NCBI GenBank assembly: GCA_947626285.1
Contig: CANQRR010000011.1
Location: 1-64,000, forward strand
From: an uncultured Lachnospiraceae bacterium
Lineage (GTDB): Bacteria > Bacillota > Clostridia > Lachnospirales > Lachnospiraceae
Reading direction: 5' to 3'
DNA length: 64,000 nt
Shown here in pieces: positions 29,800 to 38,989 of the stretch. Within the stretch, counting starts at the first letter, position 1, and the number at the start of each line of letters is the position of its first letter. The translations under genes and the position numbers were made by a program. Under the pieces are notes generated by a model. That model saw only the letters and a program-made list of their open reading frames with translations. It was not told the origin of the DNA and ran no database searches.

Positions 29800-32220
29800 A
29801 TGAGGAGATGGGCAAGATTTCTTTACCAGCCCGGACTGCCGCTGGGAAAGGACGGCAGGAGGGTGACCGGGAGCAAAGAACATATCGCGCTGTCGAGGAA
29901 GGCGGCGACGGAGGGCATGGTTCTCTTGAAGAATGAGAATCAGGTCCTGCCTTTTTCTTTCGGCAAAAAGCTGGCGGTGTTCGGCAAGGGCTGCGTGGAT
30001 TACGTGAAGGGTGGCGGCGGAAGCGGCGAGGTGACTGTGGCCTACATAAGGAGTCTGCTGGACGGACTGCGCGTGAAAGAGCAGGAGGGAAAGGTCGCGC
30101 TTTTCCCGGAGCTTGGCGCTTTCTATGAGAAGGAAGTGCGCAGCCAGTACGAGCAGGGCGCGGTGCCGGGCATGACGGTCGAGCCGGAGCTGCCGGAGGA
30201 TCTTTTGCGCCGTGCGGCGGTGTTTACGGACACGGCGGTCGTCACGGTCTGCCGTTTTTCCGGCGAGGACTGGGATCGCTCCGTGACAGGCGGAGAAGCC
30301 GTCCCTAGACCGGGTTATATCGGCGGGATCGTCCGCCGTTCGCAGGAGATTTTTGAGAAGGGCGACTTTTATCTGTCGGCTGCGGAGCAGAAGATGATCG
30401 AGCAGGTGCAGGCGAACTTTGCACATGTTGTGGTCGTGTTGAACGTCGGCGGTATGGTGGACACGCTCTGGTTTAAGGACAATGAGAAGATCGAGGGCGC
30501 GCTTCTGGCCTGGCAGGGCGGCATGGAAGGCGGGCTTGCCGCGGCGGACATCCTCGTGGGAGATGTGAACCCGTCCGGCAGATTGGTTGACACCTTCGCG
30601 GCGCGGCTGGAGGATTACCCGTCGACCGAAGGATTTCACGAGTCGAAGGATTATGTGGAGTACACGGAAGATATCTACGTGGGCTACCGCTATTTTGAGA
30701 CGATCCCGCAGGCGGCGGAGAAGGTGAATTACCCGTTCGGCTTCGGGCTTTCCTACACGGAGTTTGAAGTGGAATATATCCGTTCCTCTGTCACGGAAGA
30801 GAACATACAGGCGGACGTCTTTGTGACGAATATGGGCAGGACGGCAGGAAAAGAAGTCGTGCAGCTCTACGTGGGCGCGCCCGGCGGCAGGCTGGGGAAG
30901 CCGGCGCGTGAGCTGAAGGCGTTTGCGAAGACCAGGCTGCTGCAGCCGGGGGAATCGCAGACTCTGCGCCTTCGTGTGGATGCAAGAGCGCTTGCGTCCT
31001 ACGACGACTGCGGAGCGATCGAGAAGGGCTCTTGGGTGCTGGAGAAAGGAACCTACGAATTTTATATCGGCGTCAACGTGCGCGACGCCGCGCGTCAGTC
31101 GTTTGTCTATGAGAGCGCCGAAGACAGGGTCGTGGAAAAGACCGGCAGCAAATGCGCGCCGGCTATGTTGACGAAGCGCCTGCGCCCGGACGGAAGCTAT
31201 GAGAAGCTTGAGACGCATCCGGAACTTCAGCCGGAGCTGGTTCGGGAGGGCGTGATCACGCCCGCCTATACCCCGGAAACGATCGCGATGCCGGGACATG
31301 TGCTCGGCTTCTCCGTCGACAAGGAAGAAGAGCCGCCGATCACCCTGGACGATGTCTGCGACAGGAAGGCGACGCTGGAGAAATTTATGGAGCAGCTGAC
31401 GGACGAGCAGCTCGTGCGTCTGCTCTGCGGTCAGCCGAACACCGGCGTGGCGAACACCTTCGGCATGGGCAATCTGCCGCAGTACGGCGTTCCGAATGTG
31501 ATGACGGAGGACGGACCGGCGGGCGTGCGTATCAACCCGGAGTGCGGCGTGAACACGACCGCGTTCCCCTGCGCGACTTTGCTCGCCTGTACTTGGGACG
31601 AGGCGCTTGTCGAGCAGATCGGGGCGGCGGGCGCGCTCGAGGCGAAGGAGAACAACATCGGGATCTGGCTCACGCCCGGAATGAACATCCACCGCAGTCC
31701 GCTCTGCGGAAGAAACTTTGAATACTATTCGGAAGATCCGCTGATCGCCGGCAAGATGGGTGCGGCGCTCGTGCGCGGCATTCAGTCGCAGAAGATCGCG
31801 GCGAGCGCGAAACACTTCGCCTGCAACAACAAGGAGACGAACCGCAGGAACAGCGATTCCCGCGTGTCGGAGCGCGCGCTGCGTGAAATCTATCTGAAGG
31901 GATTTGAGATCGTGGTTCGCGAGGCGGATCCCTGGACGATCATGTCCTCCTATAATATCATCAACGGCCATCGCGCTTCGGAGTACAAGGAGCTTCTGAC
32001 CGGGGTTTTGCGTGAGGAGTGGGGCTTCAAGGGCATGGTCACGACCGACTGGTGGAACCTGGCGGCGCAGCCGAAGGAAATCCTTGCGGGCAACGATGTG
32101 AAGATGGGCTGCGGCTATCCGGAGCAGGTGATGGATGCGCTCGAAAAGGGCGAGCTCACGCGGGACGACGTGGCGCGCTGCGCGAAGCGTGTGCTCGAGA
32201 TGATCATGAAGCTGGGCTGA
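29800..32220 (+). CDS. glycoside hydrolase family 3 with permuted domain order
   Basis: N-terminal GH3_C/FN3-like part (GMVLLKNENQVLPF; FGLSYTEFEVEY; EVVQLYVGAP) precedes the TIM-barrel motifs (VMTEDGPAGVR; SAKHFACNNKETNRR; KGMVTTDWW). Confidence 0.9.
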   Translation: MRRWARFLYQPGLPLGKDGRRVTGSKEHIALSRKAATEGMVLLKNENQVLPFSFGKKLAVFGKGCVDYVKGGGGSGEVTVAYIRSLLDGLRVKEQEGKVALFPELGAFYEKEVRSQYEQGAVPGMTVEPELPEDLLRRAAVFTDTAVVTVCRFSGEDWDRSVTGGEAVPRPGYIGGIVRRSQEIFEKGDFYLSAAEQKMIEQVQANFAHVVVVLNVGGMVDTLWFKDNEKIEGALLAWQGGMEGGLAAADILVGDVNPSGRLVDTFAARLEDYPSTEGFHESKDYVEYTEDIYVGYRYFETIPQAAEKVNYPFGFGLSYTEFEVEYIRSSVTEENIQADVFVTNMGRTAGKEVVQLYVGAPGGRLGKPARELKAFAKTRLLQPGESQTLRLRVDARALASYDDCGAIEKGSWVLEKGTYEFYIGVNVRDAARQSFVYESAEDRVVEKTGSKCAPAMLTKRLRPDGSYEKLETHPELQPELVREGVITPAYTPETIAMPGHVLGFSVDKEEEPPITLDDVCDRKATLEKFMEQLTDEQLVRLLCGQPNTGVANTFGMGNLPQYGVPNVMTEDGPAGVRINPECGVNTTAFPCATLLACTWDEALVEQIGAAGALEAKENNIGIWLTPGMNIHRSPLCGRNFEYYSEDPLIAGKMGAALVRGIQSQKIAASAKHFACNNKETNRRNSDSRVSERALREIYLKGFEIVVREADPWTIMSSYNIINGHRASEYKELLTGVLREEWGFKGMVTTDWWNLAAQPKEILAGNDVKMGCGYPEQVMDALEKGELTRDDVARCAKRVLEMIMKLG

Positions 32221-32336
32221 GGAAGCGGAAAGCTGCATCGGGAAAAGAAGCTCGGGGAGGTAATGGTCTGCTCTGCTTTCCGTATGAAGACGTGAATGGT
32301 GAGAAAGAACTGTAGAGAAAGGTTGGGGCATTTGGC

Positions 32337-32825
32337 ATGGAATTCAGGAAAGCGACGATGGATGATCTTACAGAGATCATGGAAATTTACGCGCATGCGC
32401 GCGCGTTCATGGCACAGACCGGGAATCCGCATCAGTGGGGTGACGACGGCTATCCGTCGGAGGAGCTGATCCGGGAGGATATCCGCCAGGGACTCAGCTA
32501 TGTCGCGGTGGCGGAGGGGCAGATCGAAGCGGTCTTCCTGTTCCGCGTCGGCGACGACCCGACCTATCATGTGATCGAGGGCGGGAGCTGGCTGAACGAT
32601 GAGCCCTACGGCGTCGTGCACCGGATCGCTGCCGCGGGCAGGGTGAAGGGCGCAGGCGCACAGTGCCTGCAGTGGGCTTTCGCGCAGTGCGGCAATCTGC
32701 GCATCGACACGCACGACGACAACGCGGTCATGCAGCATGTGCTGGAGAAGAACGGGTTCGTGAGGTGCGGGCGCATCTATCTGGAGAATGGGGACCCGCG
32801 GCTCGCGTATCAAAAAGCAAAATGA
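32337..32825 (+). CDS. GNAT-family N-acetyltransferase
   Basis: MEFRKATMDDLTEIMEIYAHARAFM; VKGAGAQCLQWAFAQCGNLRIDTHDDNAVMQHVLEKNGF. Confidence 0.88.
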   Translation: MEFRKATMDDLTEIMEIYAHARAFMAQTGNPHQWGDDGYPSEELIREDIRQGLSYVAVAEGQIEAVFLFRVGDDPTYHVIEGGSWLNDEPYGVVHRIAAAGRVKGAGAQCLQWAFAQCGNLRIDTHDDNAVMQHVLEKNGFVRCGRIYLENGDPRLAYQKAK

Positions 32826-32837
32826 GGTGACTTGTAG

Positions 32838-33635
32838 ATGGAAGAAAAGGAGACTATGGAGCTTCGGGTGGGCAACTACGCGGATATCGACTTAAATCGA
32901 AGCGTCCGGCAGGGCATGCCGGAGGTGATCTACGGGGCGGGAAAGACTGTGGAGCAGATTGTCGGCATCGCGTCGGCGATGAAGGAGCGCGGGATCGCGA
33001 ACATTCTGATCACGCGACTGGATCCGGAGAAGGCGGAGCAGGTCAGGCTGGGACTTGCAGAGGCGAGGAAAGCGCAAGACACGCAGAAGCATGCGCAGGA
33101 CAGATCGGGGCAGGCGCTGTCTGAGAAAGAGGCGGAAAAAGCTCCGGCAGAATCGGATTTCACATATGACGCAGTCGCCCGGATTGGAATTGTGAACCGA
33201 CAGAAGACTGCGAAGCGGGGCAAGATTGTCGTGGTGGCGGCAGGGACAAGCGACCTTCCGGTCGCGGAGGAGGCCGCGGTCACGGCGGAGCTGTTCGGGA
33301 ATTACGTGGAGCGCATTTACGACGTCGGCGTGGCTGGTATACACCGCCTGCTGAACCGGCTCCCGGCGTTCGAGGGCGCCAACGCGGTGATCGCCGTGGC
33401 AGGCATGGAGGGCGCGCTGGTGAGCGTGATCGGCGGCCTGGTCGCGTGCCCGGTCGTCGGGGTTCCGACGAGTGTGGGCTACGGAGCCAGCTTCGGCGGT
33501 CTGGCGGCTTTGCTCGCGATGCTGAATTCCTGCGCGAGCGGCGTGAGTATCGTGAACATCGACAATGGCTTCGGGGCCGGCGTGCTTGCGTCGAAGATCA
33601 ACCGGCAGTCGCTGTGGAAAAGTGATGAAGAATGA
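32838..33635 (+). CDS. larB: nickel-pincer cofactor biosynthesis protein LarB
   Basis: [76 protein letters not shown]. Confidence 0.92.
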   Translation: MEEKETMELRVGNYADIDLNRSVRQGMPEVIYGAGKTVEQIVGIASAMKERGIANILITRLDPEKAEQVRLGLAEARKAQDTQKHAQDRSGQALSEKEAEKAPAESDFTYDAVARIGIVNRQKTAKRGKIVVVAAGTSDLPVAEEAAVTAELFGNYVERIYDVGVAGIHRLLNRLPAFEGANAVIAVAGMEGALVSVIGGLVACPVVGVPTSVGYGASFGGLAALLAMLNSCASGVSIVNIDNGFGAGVLASKINRQSLWKSDEE

Positions 33636-33740
33636 CGCGGAGGCGAAAGCGCTGTCCTGGCGCAGGAATGCCCGGGCATGGTACAGAACGGACAGATGAA
33701 AAATAGACGACGGGGCTTCTCGCGGAAGGAAGAGAGAAAT

Positions 33741-34316
33741 ATGGTTGAATTATGGAACTTATACGTGGCGTTTTTCCGCATCGGAATATTGACGTTCGGC
33801 GGCGGCCTGACGATGCTCCCGATGCTCAAATATGAGCTTGTGGAAAAGCGCAAGTGGATTACAGAAGATGTGCTTCTCGACTGCTACGCGATCGGACAGT
33901 GCACGCCGGGCATCATCGCGGTGAACACGGCGACCTTCGTCGGATACAAGAGAAAGGGTGTGTTGGGCGGTATTGTCGCGACGCTCGGGATGGCGTCCCC
34001 TTCTATTTTAATTATCACGGTAGTCGCAATGTTCCTCGAAGCAATGATGAGCTACTCCGTCGTACAGCATGCGATCATGGGGATTCGCGGAGGCGTCTGC
34101 GGGCTGATGCTCAACACCGTGTACACGCTGGCGAAGAAGAGTCTCACCAAAAAGGATCAGGAAAACAAGTTGCATCCGGATAAGATCTGCGTGACAATCT
34201 GCGCGGCTGCTTTCGTGCTCGCGTTTTTCACACCGATTCCCACGGTCGTGATCATTGTGTTTGCGGCGATCGCCGGGGTGATCATTGATAAAATGGCGGG
34301 AGGTGTCGCGGCATGA
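33741..34316 (+). CDS. chromate transporter, subunit 1
   Basis: FFRIGILTFGGGLTMLPMLKYELVEKRKWITEDVLLDCYAIGQCTPGIIAVNTATFVGYK. Confidence 0.92.
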   Translation: MVELWNLYVAFFRIGILTFGGGLTMLPMLKYELVEKRKWITEDVLLDCYAIGQCTPGIIAVNTATFVGYKRKGVLGGIVATLGMASPSILIITVVAMFLEAMMSYSVVQHAIMGIRGGVCGLMLNTVYTLAKKSLTKKDQENKLHPDKICVTICAAAFVLAFFTPIPTVVIIVFAAIAGVIIDKMAGGVAA

Positions 34317-34870
34317 GTCAGGCGTTCCTGCTGATCTTTGAATTCTTCAAGACCGGACTGTTCGCGATCGGCGGCGGTCCCGCGACGATTCCCTTCCTGA
34401 TGGAGATGGCGGCGAAATATCCCTGGTTCACGATGCAGGAGCTCTCGAGCATGATCGCGATCAGCGAGAGCACGCCGGGGCCGATCGGACTGAATATGGC
34501 GACTTACGCCGGCTTCCGCACGCTGGGGATGTTTGGCGGCATCGTGTCCACGCTGGCGCTTGTGCTGCCGAGCATCATTGTCATCATCATCATCGCGAAA
34601 TTCCTGGAGGGATTTCAGGAGAACCGCATCGTGCAGGCGGTGTTCAAGGGAATCCGCCCGGCGGTGACGGCGCTGATCGCAGCGGCGGTCATCAACATGA
34701 TCCATGTGACGCTGTTCACGGAAGAAGCCGGGAAACTGGTCCCGCAGTACAAGGGCTGTATCCTGTGCGTCGTGATCTTTGCGCTTCTTCAGTGGAAGAG
34801 GCTGCAGAAACTGCACCCGGCGGTCTGGTTCCTCGTCGCGGCGGTGGTGGGCGTCGTGTTTCAGTTCTGA
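34313..34870 (+). CDS. chromate transporter, subunit 2
   Basis: FFKTGLFAIGGGPATIPFLMEMA...SESTPGPIGLNMATYAGFRT; overlaps subunit 1. Confidence 0.92.
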   Translation: MSQAFLLIFEFFKTGLFAIGGGPATIPFLMEMAAKYPWFTMQELSSMIAISESTPGPIGLNMATYAGFRTLGMFGGIVSTLALVLPSIIVIIIIAKFLEGFQENRIVQAVFKGIRPAVTALIAAAVINMIHVTLFTEEAGKLVPQYKGCILCVVIFALLQWKRLQKLHPAVWFLVAAVVGVVFQF

Positions 34871-35045
34871 TTCAGAAAAGGATTCAGATTCTGCACAAAA
34901 AATCTGCATCATGCAGACAGTCAAAAGACAAACAGTTAAAAGAGCCCGGACGGATCTTGGCGTGTTTTCCGGGGAAGGCCTGAGCAGTGCTTTCCACGGG
35001 AAATACCCGAAAGAGTATCGAACGGGCATTGGAAGGAGATACATA

Positions 35046-35687
35046 ATGTATGATTACGTCTTATTTGACCTCGACGGCACATTGACGGATTCCGCGGATG
35101 GAGTTATCAATTCCGTTCTCTACGCGCTGAAGAAAAAGGGAATCGAGGAGCATGACAGGAACAAACTGTTTGCGTTTGTCGGACCGCCCCTCACAGATTC
35201 CTTTATGAAACACTACGGAATGTCGGAAGAGGAAGCGCGGGAGATGATCTTTGTGTACCGCGAGTATTACGAGCCGAAAGGCTGGGCGGAGAACCGCGTC
35301 TATGAGGGGATCCCGGAGGTGCTCAAGGAGCTTCGTGCGCAGGGAAAGCATCTGCTCGTGGCGACCTCTAAGCCGGAGCATTTCGCGAAGAGGATACTGG
35401 AACATTTTGATCTGGCACAATATTTTGAACTGATTCGCGGCGCTTCGATGGATGAGAAGATCAACCGCAAGGAGCAGGTGATTGCCTGTGTGATTGAGGA
35501 TATCGGGGCGGAGCATATGAAGGAAATGGTTATGGTCGGGGACCGGGAGCACGACGTGATCGGCGCTAGGCTGAACGGCCTGCCGTGCGTCGGCGTCCTC
35601 TACGGCTACGGAAGCCGTGAGGAGCTCGAGGCAGCCGGCGCTGCCGCCATCTGCCCGACGGTGAAGGAACTGCCGGAGTATCTTTGA
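35046..35687 (+). CDS. HAD-family hydrolase (phosphoglycolate phosphatase-like)
   Basis: YVLFDLDGTLTDSADGVINSV; MVGDREHDVIGARLNGLPCVGVLYGYGSREEL. Confidence 0.93.
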   Translation: MYDYVLFDLDGTLTDSADGVINSVLYALKKKGIEEHDRNKLFAFVGPPLTDSFMKHYGMSEEEAREMIFVYREYYEPKGWAENRVYEGIPEVLKELRAQGKHLLVATSKPEHFAKRILEHFDLAQYFELIRGASMDEKINRKEQVIACVIEDIGAEHMKEMVMVGDREHDVIGARLNGLPCVGVLYGYGSREELEAAGAAAICPTVKELPEYL

Positions 35688-35875
35688 AAGAGCGGCAGTT
35701 GTCTCAGAATGACCGGAATCGAGTATCGATCTGAAGTCGGCAGAGTTTGTGGACGGCATGAACCAGTGAGTTTTTTAGCAAAGCAAGTATTGACAAAATA
35801 AATATTATCATATATAATTAAAGACATCTATTAACATAATGAGAAATGTAAATAGAAACAGCATGAGTTTTTTAG

Positions 35876-35904
35876 TTGACATGGTAATAGGTGGGTTATA
35901 TAAT
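35876..35904 (+). promoter_or_regulatory. sigma-A promoter upstream of the candidate type III antitoxin RNA
   Basis: TTGACA-17 nt-TATAAT. Confidence 0.85.
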
Positions 35905-35910
35905 AAAAAA

Positions 35911-36015
35911 GACAAGAAATTGTCCGGTGAGTCCTACCGATAAGTGGAGCCGATAAGAGAGTATTTTCGCTGCGGCGGATACTACCGAAAGACCATGCAT
36001 GTGCGTGGTCTTTCG
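35911..36015 (+). ncRNA. candidate type III antitoxin RNA followed by a terminator-like hairpin
   Basis: ~75 nt noncoding segment with short ccgataag repeats (35937-35944, 35950-35957), then a perfect 10-bp stem cgaaagacca..tggtctttcg (35986-36015), before a ToxN-like gene. Confidence 0.5.
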
Positions 36016-36034
36016 TGTGTCAGAGAGGTATTGC

Positions 36035-36580
36035 GTGGGCAGAAGACTTAAATTATACTATATCGATATAAAATACATTCGAAACCTGCATAGAATAGAT
36101 GAACATGTCCTTTCGGTCTCTCCTCAGACAGGAAAACAGAACAGACCATTCCTTGGTGTTATTGTTATGGTGAATGGGGCAAAATATTGTATCCCGCTGA
36201 CCTCGAATTCTTCAGGTAAGAGTAAGGATTTTGCAGCTATGCGGGAAAATATTACGTTTCGGAAGGTACGGGATAAAAAAGGAAATGTTTTAGCGGCATT
36301 GAATCTGAATAACATGATACCTGTTACAGAAGAACATATAGCTGAAATCAATCTCAGGGTCTCTGAACGTGACAATGATGCTGTGAAAAAATGGAAAAGA
36401 CTTTGCTCCAAAGAATTGGACCGGTGTCAGGCAAACCAGAATGAGATTGAATATCTTGCAAATGAATTGTATAGAAAATATTGTTCCGGAGAATGGTTCC
36501 AAAAGAGAAAACTTTGCTTGAATTTTCCTTTGTTGGAAAAGGAATGTAAAAGAATTTCGCACTCAGATAAAGTACAGTGA
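36035..36580 (+). CDS. ToxN/AbiQ-family toxin (type III toxin-antitoxin)
   Basis: LKLYYIDIKYIRNLHRIDEHVL..NRPFLGVIVMVNGAKYCIPLTS..ALNLNNMIPVTEEHI resembles ToxN/AbiQ; probable GTG start with RBS agagagg. Confidence 0.75.
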   Translation: MGRRLKLYYIDIKYIRNLHRIDEHVLSVSPQTGKQNRPFLGVIVMVNGAKYCIPLTSNSSGKSKDFAAMRENITFRKVRDKKGNVLAALNLNNMIPVTEEHIAEINLRVSERDNDAVKKWKRLCSKELDRCQANQNEIEYLANELYRKYCSGEWFQKRKLCLNFPLLEKECKRISHSDKVQ

Positions 36581-36613
36581 TACAGTGTATGAATTTGCTG
36601 CCGGAAAATCAAT

Positions 36614-36636
36614 AAGGAGCCCGGACGGCTCCTTTG
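36614..36636. terminator. stem-loop terminator between toxN-like and glycosidase-like genes
   Basis: aaggagcc-cgga-cggctccttt. Confidence 0.6.
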
Positions 36637-36654
36637 ATGTTCTTTGATGATCTG

Positions 36655-38094
36655 TCACAGCTCCACCGGCTCATAGAGGATGCGGATCTTCGGCAGCTTT
36701 TCGATCGTGGCGTAATTGTTCATCAGGCCGTCCTCGATGCGCAGGTCATTTTCGCCGGAGGCAGGCGGCGCGAACAGTTTCAGGGTAAGGTCGCACGCCC
36801 CGGTCAAAGGCTTCTCGAAGAACGCGCTCATCAGATCGATCGTTTTCGCCTTAGGCGATTTGTAGAACCACCTGCCGTTCAGCTCGATCATGAGGTTGGA
36901 ATCGTCCTCGAAGAACAGCTCGCAAAAATGTGGGTTTTTCTCAAAGTGCAGGGGGATCGCCAGACCCTCCGCGTCCTCCGCGCCGCCCCAACGCAGGGTG
37001 GCAGGAAGTGAGACTTCTTCGCCGACCGTCATGGACGGGCAGAAATAGTCGTCGTGGATGATTTCTTTGTAGGTCTTCAGCAGAGGCTGTTCGATCCCGA
37101 CCTCCGGGTTGTTCGGATCCTCTGCCTCAAGGCCAAGTCTGCCGCGGTCGCGGAACTGATAGGTGGAGAAACCGCTGAACCACGACGTATCCTCATCTTC
37201 ACTGCGCAGAATGTCGCAGAATTCCTGAACCATCGCTGCCTGGTCGTAGGGACCGGTCACATCTCCGTCCGCGTTCATCTCGCTCATCACCATCGGCTTT
37301 GTCCTGCCGTCGCAGAGCTCGCGGAATCGTTCATAGCTGCGCTTCGTGTAAGCGAAAACGTCGCGGATCCGGCTGCGGCTGTGCGTGGTTCCGCCGCGCT
37401 CGGCCACATCGTACGGCCATCCCCAGTGCAGGGCAAAATATTTGTCGATCGACCAGATGTCCGTGTCGCGCACCGCCTGAGCAAAATCTTCTTCTTTTTC
37501 AATCTGTGTCTGTCCCTCATCTACGCCGCCGGTGCAGAGGATCGTCTGCACATTCGGCGCATATTCCTTGATGATCTTGTGGAAACGACAGTAGAATTCG
37601 CCAATCTCCTTGTACGTGCAGCGCTTGGTATAGCTGAACCAGTCGCCGGTGCACTCGTGGTTGATGCGCAGCATCAGTCGGCCGAACGGACGCAGGTCGT
37701 TTGCGATGGCAATCAAGTGGTCGTCCGTCACATGCGGATCGATCGTCAAGGTGAGCGTGACGTCCTGCCCGTGACGGCGCACGTCGCGCATGAAGGTGAA
37801 CGGCTCGCCTTCCGTGTTTCCGCCCAGGCCGCCTGTGTAGGGGAAATAATCGTCGTAGGGATAGTCCCACGCGAACGAGACGTCGGGATTCGCGTGCGCG
37901 ATGCTGGCGCGCTGCGGCCAGCCCTCGTCCAGCGGATAATAACAGTACATCAATGTGATGCTGCGGTGGGGCCTGCCCAGCTTATTCAGAATATAGTCCT
38001 GATTCACGTACTCGCCGCGCTCGGAGCCGTCGCCCAGATCCACGGCGCATTTCGCCTTTCCCATATGCAAAGAATACACTTTCCTATCGCTCAT
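36655..38094 (-). CDS. glycoside hydrolase, GH26-like TIM barrel
   Basis: LMLRINHECTGDWFSY (RxxHExxGxW-like acid/base) and PMVMSEMNADG (candidate nucleophile region). Confidence 0.7.
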   Translation of the reverse strand: MSDRKVYSLHMGKAKCAVDLGDGSERGEYVNQDYILNKLGRPHRSITLMYCYYPLDEGWPQRASIAHANPDVSFAWDYPYDDYFPYTGGLGGNTEGEPFTFMRDVRRHGQDVTLTLTIDPHVTDDHLIAIANDLRPFGRLMLRINHECTGDWFSYTKRCTYKEIGEFYCRFHKIIKEYAPNVQTILCTGGVDEGQTQIEKEEDFAQAVRDTDIWSIDKYFALHWGWPYDVAERGGTTHSRSRIRDVFAYTKRSYERFRELCDGRTKPMVMSEMNADGDVTGPYDQAAMVQEFCDILRSEDEDTSWFSGFSTYQFRDRGRLGLEAEDPNNPEVGIEQPLLKTYKEIIHDDYFCPSMTVGEEVSLPATLRWGGAEDAEGLAIPLHFEKNPHFCELFFEDDSNLMIELNGRWFYKSPKAKTIDLMSAFFEKPLTGACDLTLKLFAPPASGENDLRIEDGLMNNYATIEKLPKIRILYEPVEL

Positions 38095-38353
38095 ACCTAT
38101 CCTCCTGAGTCCGTACTGGCTGCAAGATGAAAAACAAAACTGCGCTTGGATCAATGCGCAAAAAATCATAATTTCTGTGTTCTCATGGGAAAATCATAAA
38201 GCAATTTCCAGTAAATGTAAAGTGCAAAAGAAAAATGCAAAAATTCGCGGTGATGTGGCTGAAATGATGAAAAAATGAGCCCTTCGTACGCATGAGAGAC
38301 TTGCGACAACAGGCCCGAATTCGCCCTTTTTTGATTAAAATTGGCATAAAAAT

Positions 38354-38381
38354 GTCGTAGAGTTAGATACTCTACGACATT
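38354..38381 (+). repeat. left inverted repeat of candidate invertible promoter
   Basis: GTCGTAGAGTTAGATACTCTACGACATT; reverse complement is exactly 38555-38582. Confidence 0.92.
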
Positions 38382-38498
38382 TTGCGGATGAATTCAGGGG
38401 CTGAAACCCGCATAAATACGCGGTTTGACGTGAAGAAGAGATTTGCAGATCCAGTACTTTCCTGCAGAGTATAAAGAGAGGTTTTTAAGCGAATAATA

Positions 38499-38527
38499 TT
38501 GACAAAATGGTTATTCTTTTGTACAAT
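38499..38527 (+). promoter_or_regulatory. sigma-A promoter inside the repeat-bounded segment, reading toward the EPS genes
   Basis: TTGACA (38499-38504), 17-nt spacer, TACAAT (38522-38527). Confidence 0.82.
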
Positions 38528-38554
38528 GCCTATGATAAATATTTCGGCGATAAG

Positions 38555-38582
38555 AATGTCGTAGAGTATCTAACTCTACGAC
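38555..38582 (-). repeat. right inverted repeat of candidate invertible promoter
   Basis: AATGTCGTAGAGTATCTAACTCTACGAC, exact reverse complement of 38354-38381. Confidence 0.92.
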
Positions 38583-38989
38583 ACACTTTATCATCGTGTC
38601 TTTCTTATGGCCGGACAGTTGTTTTATCAGGTAGTTATCAAGTAGAAAACCTGGATGGGAAGCGTGAGCCAGGAGGCGACGTTCCACTGAGAGGGGTCAT
38701 AGCGGCCACCGTATATGCTGGACAAGCTTCTATGTGCACGGACGCGAGAAGAGTTTTTCTGCTTTGCAGAACGCGCCCGGCACAGATAATTTATGACGCT
38801 CTGGCATATTTCATGGGGTAGCAGACATCCGAGCCGGCCGGAAGGACGGAACGGAATGGCGGAGCCTGCCCCGAATGACCGTTTCAGGACAGGAGAGCGG
38901 TATTGGACGGTGGCTGTGTTGTGCTACAGATATTTGCAAAGATTTACAGGGATTTACAGGCATCAGGCCGGATGGAAGGAGGCAATCGG

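Noticed and set aside
29782-32331. 849-aa minus-strand ORF opposite the GH3 gene
   Set aside because: Antisense shadow; the sense strand has unambiguous GH3 motifs.
38349-38383. Left 28-bp palindrome as a simple intrinsic terminator
   Set aside because: Although it forms a 15-bp stem, there is no T-run, and an exact inverted copy 200 bp away around a promoter is better explained by a recombination or operator pair.
38507-38821. 104-aa ORF overlapping the right inverted repeat and the NusG-like leader
   Set aside because: Begins inside the promoter and runs through the palindrome; no recognisable domain or good RBS, so treated as leader sequence.
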